A DNA stretch of 64,000 nucleotides from CAWGYT01 sp963826795 (GTDB lineage Bacteria > Planctomycetota > Planctomycetia > Pirellulales > Pirellulaceae), in assembly GCA_963826795.1 (NCBI GenBank), contig CAWGYT010000020.1:186001-250000 (forward strand). The letters run 5' to 3'. The translations under genes were made by a program, and so were the position numbers. A model generated the notes under the pieces. It searched no databases. It worked only from the letters and a program-made list of their open reading frames with translations, and was not told where the DNA came from. Shown one piece after another: positions 22,801 to 32,001 of this stretch; position 1 is the stretch's first letter, and each line of letters opens with the position of its first letter.

Positions 22801-25265
22801 GGCCCCCGTTGTTTGACGATTCGAACTGGATGGAGGGCCAGGCCGAGTTCGGTTACGGCGACGGTGACGAGCGGACCGTCGTCGGCTTCGGTCCCGATGA
22901 AAACAGCAAGTTTGTCACGACCTACTTCCGGCATACCTTCGAGGTCACCGACGTGGCGCGATTTGGCAACGCATTACAACTTGAATTGCTGCGCGACGAC
23001 GGCGCAGCCGTCTATCTCAACGGAAATCGCGTCGTCCTGGACCGACTTCCCGCCGGTGCGCGGAGCGATACGCTCGCAGAAGGGGGGCCCGTCGAGGAGC
23101 CTGAGGAGTCGACCTATCAGGTCTTCTCGATCCCCGCATCGCGGCTGACCGCGGGCACAAACACGATCGCGGTTGAAGTCCACCAGGCGAGTGTCACCAG
23201 CGACGACCTGAGTTTTGACCTGAGTTTGTCGGCGCCCCTCGTTCGCCCGCCGGTCGTGTTTCCCATCGTTCCCGACACGGACGACTACACGGTCGACCTG
23301 ACCGGGCGTGCCGGTTCCTCCATCGACGTCATTCTGACAGGACAGGGCGGAGCCGACTTCTCGGGGCAAACGTTGCAGTTGTTGGACCCGGCCGGCACCG
23401 TGGTTGCGACGGGCACTGCGGCACCGGGCGACGTGACGCCGACGAACTTCGACGTGGCGATCACAGACTATCGGCTGCCCGAGAGCGGCGTCTACACGAT
23501 TCGCCTGGTTTCGGCGATCAGTGGACAGTACTCGCTACTGATTGTGGACGACGCCGTGTTCGATACGGAACCCAACGACGATTCCACCGGAACGCTCCGC
23601 CGCCTGGACGCGGTCGGCGGAGCGATCGGTTACCTGCAGCCGACCGGAGCCTCCGCTGCGGAAGATCCTCTGGGCGACACCACAGGGCTGCCACCCAATC
23701 ACGACATCACGGGCTTGTCAGCAACGGTGGAAGGCGACCAACTCGTGCTGTCGATCTCGTTTGCAAACTCGATCCTGCCGTCCCTCCCCGGCGGCGACGA
23801 CGGCGTGTTCACCTACTTCGAACTGGATACGGATCAGGATTCCAGCACCGGCGAACCCGCGTTTCAGAATCAACTCGGGCAACCGGGCCAGCAAGGTGGC
23901 CCCCTGGGTGTGGAGTACCGAGTCCTGGTGAGCCCATTCGATCCGAATTCGGCAACCGTTTTCGACACTCAATTCAACCAGGTCGGTACCGCCCCGGTTG
24001 TGCTGACCGAGACCTCGATCGAAGTCCGGGTACCGCTCTCGGTCCTCGGACAGGATGACGGCAACCTGAATCTGGGGACCATCGTAGGCCATCAAAACGC
24101 GTTTCCGTCCGACACGGCGCCTGACAGCGTTTTCATCACGGTGAGCCCCACGGCTGGCGAGCATGTCGTCGCGGCGGATCGGTACCAGATCACGCTGCAG
24201 GCCGGACAGACGCTTCATCTCCAGTCGCGGACGCCGTTGGACCGCTCATTGGGCAACCTGAACTCACCGCTGGACGTTGATCTGGCGATCGAGGATGTCA
24301 GCGGCACCGTCCTGGCCGAGGACTTCAATTCCGCCCCGGACGGCAGGAACGCGGACCTCCGCTTCACAGCGACCGAAACTGGAACCTACATCGTTCGAGT
24401 TCAGTCGGACAACGGCGGTGGTGAATACATTCTGCGCCGCGAGTTCGTCCGAGAGGGAGACGTGTCGGGCCGCTTTGTTTTCTATAACAATTCGGTTTTT
24501 GACGGTCGAGACACCCAAGCCAACTCGCAGGATGATCAAGCCATCGCCGTGGACAAACGGGCGCTGCTGCCGGGTCAAACCGCGACGACGGAAAACTACA
24601 CCAACTACGCGCGGGGGATCAACGGGATCATGGTCGACCTGCCCAACCTGGCAGGAATACCGACGCTGGGCGACTTCCAGTTCTTGGTGGGTAATGACGA
24701 TCAACCCGCGGCCTGGGACGTGGCGCCTGCTCCCGCGTCCATCACGGTCCGGTCGGGCGAGGGCGTGGGCGGGGCAAGCCGAGTGACGGTGATTTGGGCT
24801 GACAATGCCATTCAAAGGCAGTGGCTGCAGGTGACGGTCTTGGCCAATGCCACGACCGGTCTAAGCACTCCGGACGTGTTCTACTTTGGAAACGCCATCG
24901 GCGATTCGGGCGATACCGCCGGCCACGCGAAGGTTGACGCGACCGACGAGATGGCGGCGCGGAACAATCCCAGGACTTTCCTAAATCCCGCGGAGATTGA
25001 CGACCCCTTTGACTTTAATCGGGATGCGAGGGTCGACGCGACGGACCAGCTGATCGCGCGGCGAAACGTGACGACGTTCCTGGACGAATTGCAACTCATC
25101 TCGGCGCCCGCGAGCGTGCCGCCGCAGCCACTCAACTTGCATGGCGTCGCCGAAGACTTGGCCCGGATGCCGCGGCGACGGCGTCTGGTGGATCCAGTCG
25201 ACGCGGTCTTCGCCGAAATGGCGGACCGGCGACACCGGTTACGCTTCGGTCGGCGACTCGCGTGA
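10825..25265 (+). CDS. Giant secreted CotH/LTD/beta-helix/PPC multidomain protein, one frame break
   Basis: The frame is open from ATG 10825 (GGGAGG 8-9 bases upstream) to about 14108 and then to 25265 one frame over. Restoring one G (GCG GGC GCC) joins them into about 4,813 residues. LESRQLLAA at 37-45 is the planctomycete N-terminal export motif. By position it has: lamin-tail domain (LTD) 10960-11320; CotH-like domain 11860-12840 with MMPYDLDGMF; right-handed beta-helix 13200-14350; two LTDs 14617-15460; galactose-binding-like domain 15490-15975; three LTDs 16010-17420; fibronectin III 17430-17690; PA14-like 18000-18500; pre-peptidase (PPC) domains near 18960, 20120, 22260, 23270 and 24170; and a dockerin-like pair at 24910-25090. 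It is probably a surface or matrix protein. The last 11 kb has no break. Partner and target are unknown. Confidence 0.88.
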
Positions 25266-25301
25266 GTAGGCCCGAAGGCCGGACGGGGGCCATACCAAAA
25301 G

Positions 25302-25615
25302 GCCCTCACCCGCTCGGCTCCCGCAAGCGGGACTCGAGCGACCTCTCCCGGCCCCGGGAGAGGTAACAACCCCATGTCCCTTCTCCCCAACACGGGAAAC
25401 GTGACACGAACATGTCCCTTCTCCCCAACGCGGGAAACGTGACACGAACATGTTCCTTCTCCCCAACACGGGAGACGTGACACGAACATGTCCCTTCTCC
25501 CCAACGCGGGAGACGTGACACGAACATGTCCCTTCTCCCCAACGCGGGAAACGTGACACGAACATGTCCCTTCTCCCCAACGCGGGAGAAGGTGGCCGAA
25601 GGCCGGATGAGGGGG
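25302..25615. repeat. Dispersed repeat block with six tandem copies of a 38 bp unit
   Basis: The block begins CCCTCACCCGCTCGGCTCC and ends GGCCGAAGGCCGGATGAGGG. Between these lie tandem 38 bp units starting at 25373, 25411, 25449, 25487, 25525 and 25563, each beginning CATGTCCCTTCTCCCCAACG with small variations. The last merges into the right-hand end. The same ends and unit recur at 27171-27331, 49580-50362 and, inverted, 56325-56550. There are no unique spacers, so it is not a CRISPR array. Confidence 0.93.
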
Positions 25616-25620
25616 CTGAC

Positions 25621-25772
25621 GCTCCGCGAGTTCCTCCATCGGGCTGCTGAGTCTGATATTGCCGGCGCCGTGCTTCCAGCGCCGCGCGAGTCGACACACC
25701 CTCTGGGCCGAGCTGCTGCAAGGCTTGACCGATCGCCCGCACTGCGAGATCCAATCGCCCTTGTTCGGCCGG
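25621..25772 (-). pseudogene. Remnant of the 3' end of a third CRTAC1/TPR gene
   Basis: On the minus strand this stretch encodes AIGQALQQLGPEGVSTRAAL and then EARRRQYQTQQP. It closely matches the last residues of the CRTAC1 protein ending at 27341 (TIGQALQQLSPEDVSTRAAL, EARRRQYQARQP). The stop codon of the intact gene is not preserved; the frame runs into the repeat block. Both the intact 3' end and this remnant abut a copy of the same dispersed repeat, so repeat-mediated duplication or deletion is likely. Homology ends abruptly near 25772. This is a broken copy, not a functional gene. Confidence 0.85.
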
Positions 25773-25857
25773 GTGGCACTGGCGTGCCGCTCGTGCCGTC
25801 TACACGAAATAACGATGTACGAACAGAAACAACAGACATGGTGATGTTGCATTGTCA

Positions 25858-27139
25858 CTACGAAGTTCGCGAGAAGCCTCGCACCGGCGAGTCGCCAGTG
25901 CCGCGGGGCCGTTCGCTTGAGACACACAGCAGGAGCATGGCGGCGAGGGCCGACAGAACTGCTCCCCAACCGAACGCAAACAACGCTCCATACTGCTCGT
26001 ATAACCAACCAAAAACAAGACTCGACGGCAGGGCAGCAATCCCGATCGCAAAGTTAAACCAGCCGAACGCCAGCCCCTTCCGTTCGACCCCCACCAAGGA
26101 TGCAACCAGCGTTTTCTCCGCAGGTTCGGTCAGTGCGTAGAACAGGCCGTACGCAAGAAACACAACCCACACTTGCCACGCCGCATCGATCAAACCAAAG
26201 GCGATGTAGACGACGGCGTAGACCATCCATCCCATGAGGATCAGCGGTCGTGCAGCCAATCTTGTCGACGGCGTGTCCAGCCAGCAAATTGCCGCCACTC
26301 TTCACGACGTGGAAGGCACACCACAGTAGCGGCAACAAGGCGGTCGGAACTCCAAGCTCCCCGGCCCGCACCAACAAGAACGCATCGCTGGAGTTTCCAA
26401 GCGTGAAGACCACCAGGGCCAGCAAGTAGAGTCGGAAGTTTCGGTCGAATGGTTTGAGTGTTAAACGCGGTCGTTCTTCAGGCGGCGTCCTGAGGGGCTT
26501 TTCGCGCAGGCCAAAGGCCAGCAAGGCGACGACGGCCAGGCCGGGAACGAGCGTGAGCAGGAACAGCAACCGCAACTGCCCCGGCCATGCCAATAGAAAT
26601 ACGGAGGCGAGAATCGGCCCGATCGCCGCCCCCAGGTGGTCCATCGCCCGGTGAAATCCAAAAGCTCGACCTCGGACTTCGGCATCGGTGGAATCGGCGA
26701 TCAAAGCGTCTCGAGGTGATGTGCGCAGCCCCTTGCCGATGCGATCGGCTGTTCGAGCAGCGAACAATTGCCACGGAGCCGTGACAACGCCGATCAGGGG
26801 TCGAGACACCGCTGCCAGCGCATAGCCGATGATGACAAATCCTTTGCGCTGGCCGACCTTGTCCGACCAGCCACCGGCCCCAAGTTTAAGTACGCTCGAA
26901 ATAGATTCGGCAACGCCTTCGATGATCCCAAGATGAAAGCGGTTCCCCCCCAGTACCGTGATGAGGAACTGCGGCATCAGCGGATAGATGATCTCGCTGG
27001 CGACATCATTCAACAGGCTGGCCACCCCCAGCAACTTCACGTTCCGCGGCAGAGTTTGGCTGCTCTGGCTGTTGTTGTCGTTCGCGTTATCGATCAAGAC
27101 TGGTTTCCGATCTGTTGGTCCGATCGCCGGTTTCTTCAC
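25858..27139 (-). CDS. Major facilitator superfamily transporter, one frame break
   Basis: The repaired protein has about 426 residues and roughly 12 hydrophobic segments. Recognisable family text includes LLGVASLLNDVASEIIYPLM at the first helix and ADRIGKGLRTSPRDALIADS in the loop typical of this MFS subgroup. The frame changes near 26253; the join is clean if one T is removed (KIG then ARPLILMGWMV). The start is uncertain because the frame runs upstream into the repeat block at 27171. GTG 27139 is the first plausible start after the repeat and leaves a polar N-terminus before helix 1. The substrate is not predictable. The gene is flanked by two copies of the dispersed repeat and by CRTAC1 sequence on both sides, as if captured within a duplicated segment. 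Confidence 0.8.
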
Positions 27140-27170
27140 CAGCCGATCCGCAAGCGGCTTCCCCGGACGA

Positions 27171-27331
27171 CCCTCACCCGCTCGGCTCCCGCACGCGTGA
27201 GCCGAGCGACCTCTCCCGGCCCCGGGAGAGGTAACAACCCCATGTCCCTTCTCCCCAACGCGGGAAACGTGACACGAACATGTCCCTTCTCCCCAACGCG
27301 GGAGAAGGTGGCCGAAGGCCGGATGAGGGGG
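27171..27331. repeat. Second copy of the dispersed repeat block, two 38 bp units
   Basis: It has the same left end (CCCTCACCCGCTCGGCTCCC) and right end (GGCCGAAGGCCGGATGAGGG) as the block at 25302, but only two copies of the inner unit. It lies between the MFS gene and the stop codon of the minus-strand CRTAC1 gene. Confidence 0.93.
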
Positions 27332-27340
27332 CACCGGCGC

Positions 27341-30300
27341 TCAGCGAGTTTCTCGATAGGGCTGCCGAGCCTGATATTGCCGGCGCCGTGCTTCCAGCGC
27401 CGCGCGAGTCGACACATCCTCTGGACTGAGTTGCTGCAAGGCTTGGCCGATCGTGCGTTCCGCGAGATCAAATCGCCCTTGTTCGGCATAGGCGGCTGCC
27501 AGGGTATCCAAGACGTGGGCATCGCGGCCTGCCGTGGCCCGCGCCAAACGCTCGGCCAGCTCCACGGCGCGGTCACCGTTACGGACCGCGTCATCGGGGC
27601 TCGTCGCAGAGATCCAGGCCAATCGCAGCATCGAGCCGCCGTCGCGCGGATTCAAACGAATCGCCCGTTCGAACGCCGTCGCCGCCTCGTCCGACTTTCC
27701 CAGCTTGGAGAGAGCCTGCCCCAAGCCGGCGTGTGCGGCGGCCTGCTGCGGGCGCAGTTGCGCCACTCGCCGAAAACAGTCCGCCGCGCTCGCCATTTCG
27801 CCGGTGGCCGCCAGCGCACCGGCCAGACTCTGCAGCGCCTCGGCGTGGTCCGGAGCCAGCTGCACAGCCCGCTGCAAGGCCTCGATGGCCTCCTCATACT
27901 GTCGACTCTTGGCACACAAGGTGCCCAGGTTGGCCCACACGTCCGCATCCGCGGGCCGTTGTTCACTCAGCTGGCGAAACTCGCCGATCGCCCAGGCCGT
28001 CTGGCCCGCCGCTGCCAGCGTAAGAGCCAATTCAAACCGTGCGGCGGCGTGCCTCGGGTCCACTTGCAGTGCGGCCTCAAGCTCGCGCTGGCTGGCCGGC
28101 AAGTCTCCCTGGGATTTGAGCAGCCTGGCCAAGTCGACCGACACGTCGACCAGCGTCGGGTCGAGCTGCTGCGCCTGCTGCAGCTGTTCGATCGCCTGCG
28201 CCACTTCATTCTTCTCGGCAAAGGCCTTGGCCAAATACCAACGCGCCATCGCACTGTCGGGAACCACCTCCAAGCCTTGCCGGTAATAATCGATGGCGTC
28301 GTCAATCTGGCCTTCCAGTTGCCGCGTCCGCCCGAGATTGAAGGTGACGGTGGCGTACTGCTGATCGACCTCGCGACGCTGCTCGGGATTGACCGCAGCT
28401 TGACGGCGGAGGACGAGCTGTTGTCGGTCCAATTCCAGGTACCGCTGGTAATCTTGCTCATAGCCCGCCTCTTGAAACACCTGAGCGACCGGCCGCAGCA
28501 GCAGCGTCGCCGGCGGCGACATCCAGCGACCCGCGAACGGGATGGCGAAGTCCCGTCGCTCGGCCGTCGACGCATCCAGGTGGGCGACATCGGCCAGCAG
28601 GGTCGGCATCGATAACGGGCCCCGGTAGATCGCCGCCACGCGTCCCTGCGAATCGACCAGCAAGTTCAGGGGGACGGCGAACGGCGGCAGTTGATTGAGT
28701 GCGATCCGCTCCACGATCTGCAGCTTGCTCAACGTTTCGCGGGTCGCGACGCCGCGGCGAAACGGGAACTTCAGCTTATCCAGCACGACGCCAGGCGACG
28801 CGGGATCCGACGAATGATCCTGGGCCAGCGAGTCGACCTGTAGCGCGAGCACCTCGAGATTCACGCCGCGCAATTGCGGCTCATGCGCCGTCAACTCACC
28901 AAGCTCTTGCAGGCAAGATCCGCACCAGCTGGCCCAAAACGTGATCAGCGTCGGTCGGCCCGCCAGCTCGATTGGCTGGATCGCGGCCCCGGCCTCCGAG
29001 GCGAAAGTGAGGACGGGCATCGGAATGGGGTTGGCCAGAAAGCTGCGCGTCGCGGGTTCGTCGCGCGGCGTCGTCCGATCGCCGGGGGCCAAAACGAGTC
29101 GTTCCTTCCGCGGCGGGATGACGCGGGCTTGTTGCGTCCCTTCGGTCAGCACGTAGCGGCCGCCGACCTGGATCTGGTCGAACTGCTGCTTGCGACCGTT
29201 GGGCCAACGCACATGCACCGCTTTGACCCGTTGACCGCGGCCCAGGCCAAAGTGCAGCCACTTGCTGGACTGCGAGAGATAGCCGTCACCGGCATACAGC
29301 GTGCGAAGCAAGCGGCAGCGCCGCCGGATCGGCCAGCTCGACCTGGACGCGCGCGCCGATGGCATCTCGATTGGAATCCGTCCCTTGGAGACGCAGCATG
29401 ACAAAATCGTCGTGCTTGGCCGAGCCGGCATGCGTGTCGTTACGCATCAATCTGAGCCGCGGCCCGGTGCGGTTGTGAAACCACAGGTCCAGATCGCCGT
29501 CGTGGTCCCAGTCGACAGCCGCAACGGCGCGCCCGTCGTCCGGGAAGTCCAGTCCGGACAGGGCCGACAGGTTGGCAAAATGCTGGGCGCCGCAGTTGAG
29601 AAACACGCAATTTCGTTCGTGACCGCTAAACGACTTGCCCTCGCGCAGCAACTGCATCGTGGCGTGCCAACTGGCCAGATAATCGTCGATCGACTGCCGG
29701 GTGTCGACGGTTCGAGGTGCTCGCGACACGACCTGTCGCCAGAAGAAACTTCACAAATCGCCCGTGTCGTCGTTGGTCACGTAGCCGTTGGCCACGACCA
29801 GATCCTGCCAGCCGTCATTGTTCAGATCGGCAAAGCGCGAAGCCCATGCCCAGCGCCCCATCGTGACGTTCTCCGCTTGGCTGACGTCGAGTGAACCGTC
29901 CGTCGGCTTGTTGAGCGAACAGCGAATTCCCCCGAGCCATTCGCCGCAGATGGGCGAGTTCCGTCTGCCGGCACGCCCTCGGAAAAACGCCGTTGGTACG
30001 TGACTCGGTTCCCGGCCGCCGAAAACATGTTGCTGACATAAAGGTCCATTCGCCCGTCACGGTCGTAGTCGCCCCAGGCCACCGACATTCCCGACGCGTG
30101 GTCTTCGACACCCGCCGCGGCCGCGACGTCCGAGAAACTGTCCGCCGTCGTTGCGATACAGACAATTGCGGCCGAAATCGTTGGCCACGTACAAGTCCTG
30201 GTCACCATCGTCGTCGTAGTCTTCCCAGGCCGCGGCCAGGCTGAAGCGCGTATTGTTCTGATCCAGTCCCGTCTGGCGGGTCACATCCTGAAAGCGAAAA

Positions 30301-31649
30301 CCTCCTTCGTTCCGCAACAAGTAATTCTGGCCACCGTTGTTGGCGTCGTGATAGGGCAACGGAAAGGGCAGCCCGCGATTGACCGAATCCTGCTTGCGGG
30401 CGTTGTAGCCGCAAACGTAGATGTCCACGTCTCCGTCCTGATCGTAGTCGGCGGCAGCACATCGAATAGGTGTCGGTGTTGGCATAGTAGTCCCCGATCG
30501 AAACGTGAACTTGCCCGTGCCGTCGTTTTCGGCGAATTGGATCAGCGGATCGGTGGCCAAGACCAGGTCCTGGTCGCCGTCGTTGTCCAAGTCGACCAAC
30601 AGCGCGCTGACGGAGTCTTCCAAGCACATCGACGCCGGCAGCGGCCGACACGTCGCGCACGCTGCCGTCGGGCTGTTGCACATAGAGGCGATTGGGCAGG
30701 CCTCCCGCATCGCAAACATAAAGATCGTCCAAGTCATCGCCGTTGACGTCCCCCACCGCGATGCCGTGGTGGCCGAACTGAGTCATGAACTCGCGGCCGA
30801 TCCGGCTCAGCCAGTAGGGCAAACCCGGCAGCACTTGTCCCGCGAACGACGCATTCCCCGCCAACACGGATGCCGTACAGTCGCTAAACAATTCGGCCGC
30901 CTGTCGCGTTTCGGCCTGCTCGAACGCCTCAATCGAGACGTGCGTCAAGCGGATGTCCTGTGCGTTCGCGGGCGACCATTGCCAGCGACAAGTCCAGATC
31001 GCCGTCTGTTGGACGTGTCGTTCTGCCCTGCGCCACGATGCCTCGGCAAACAACCGCGTGTCGGCGGCTCCGTCCGACAGCGAGATCTGATAGAGCTTGA
31101 ACTTGAACCGCGACGGACGCTCGCTTCGCAACACCTCCGTCAGCGGCCGCAGGGCCTGCTCGAACCCCTCCGGACCCCGCCAGTCGCGTCGCAGCCGTGC
31201 TCTGAGTTGGACCATTCCAGCGGCGGACAATGACGTCCGCATCGCGAAAGACTTCGGCCAAGTCGCTGCGGAACAAGCGTTTCGCAAGCAAAATCTTCGC
31301 TGACCCACGATGCGGAACGATCGTCCTCGGCACTGCCCTCCGTCATCCACTGGGCCAGCTCCGCGAGTCGCCGGTCGATCGTTTCCGCCACCGCCTCGGT
31401 CGTCCAGTCGTCCGAATTTGCTGATTGCTTTTCCGCCAGCACGGCGGCGGACGATTGTCGGGGCGGGCGATGCGAGACCGCAACCGGTGTGACCATCGGG
31501 GCGCTGGCCTGCGGGCCCCGCGGCGTCGGGGGCTCCGTCGGCACATCCGCCGGGTCGTCCAACCACGGCCATGCGGTCCATCCCGCAATCAGTACGGGAA
31601 TGAGGAGCAGCACGAAGAACACGCCGTAGGATCTACGCGAAGCGACCAT
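27341..31649 (-). CDS. Predicted selenoprotein: FG-GAP/CRTAC1, ASPIC/UnbV, thioredoxin-like and TPR domains (membrane-anchored paralogue)
   Basis: Nine frame breaks (near 31268, 31215, 30622, 30493, 30456, 30136, 29961, 29890, 29312) must be repaired; the result is about 1,433 residues. It starts at ATG 31649 with a membrane anchor (GVFFVLLLIPVLIAGW). FG-GAP/VCBS calcium motifs follow (DLDNDGDQDL, DYDQDGDVDI, DYDDDGDQDL, DYDRDGRMDL, DLNNDGWQDL). Next comes an in-frame TGA at 29751-29753 in DL-TGA-SFFWRQVV, about residue 631; then another DWDHDGDLDL repeat, an ASPIC/UnbV domain (AGDGYLSQSSKWLHFGLG), a TlpA-like thioredoxin domain with WASWCGSC, and about nine TPRs to the stop at 27341. The divergent paralogue at 32002 has the same order. 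I infer Sec insertion at the TGA and a redox role outside the cytoplasm. The breaks could mean decay, but conserved domains argue for sequence error. Confidence 0.75.
29723..29753 (-). promoter_or_regulatory. In-frame TGA plus SECIS-like hairpin (minus-strand CRTAC1 gene)
   Basis: The TGA is at 29753-29751. After 17 bases comes a five-base GGUCG loop (29733-29729) closed by a perfect six-pair stem GCGACA/UGUCGC (29739-29734 with 29728-29723). The GGU-bearing loop and its distance resemble the Escherichia coli fdhF SECIS, where a CAGGUC loop region lies about 18 bases after UGA. The region from TGA through the stem differs from the paralogue at only one base. Confidence 0.72.
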
Positions 31650-32001
31650 GTTTCGACGGATCAACCTCCCCGCGTGGGCCAACTCTTGGCGAGTACGACC
31701 CGCCGCAAGCGACCAGTGTACCACGCGTGACGGATCGCGCGAAACGCGTGACGGATCGCACGAAACACAGCCGACTCTCGACGCCGCACGCTCGGACTTC
31801 AAGGCAGGAGCCGGGTCGAGTCGCCCTGCATCGCCTCCGTATCGACGTCGTCCGCTATAATCGAGCTTGCCCGCGAGCCCACGGGCCGTTCCACCTCGCG
31901 GCCGACAGCCGACAGCCCGACAGCCGACAGCTCGACAGCCGAAATCTCGAATTGACCTGGGAGCCCCGAGCCCCGAGCCCCAGTGCGCCGGATGATCGCC
32001 G
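31650..32001. other. Divergent intergenic region with short repeats
   Basis: This 352-base region separates the start codons of the two divergent CRTAC1 paralogues. It holds a 21 bp direct repeat (31723-31764, unit ACGCGTGACGGATCGC plus GCGAA), CGACAGCC-type repeats around 31905-31945, and a GAGCCCC triplet near 31961-31982. A TATAAT lies at 31856-31861. No gene is seen. Confidence 0.7.
31856..31861 (+). promoter_or_regulatory. Candidate -10 box (TATAAT) for the plus-strand CRTAC1 gene
   Basis: A perfect TATAAT lies 140 bases before the predicted start at 32002. I see no good -35 at the right distance, so confidence is limited. Confidence 0.35.

Noticed and set aside
25373..25600. CRISPR-like direct repeats
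   Set aside because: Units are contiguous with no unique spacers and no cas genes are present.
26768..28615. 615-residue open frame on the plus strand
   Set aside because: It is antisense to the MFS and CRTAC1/TPR genes and includes repeat translation; no family text.
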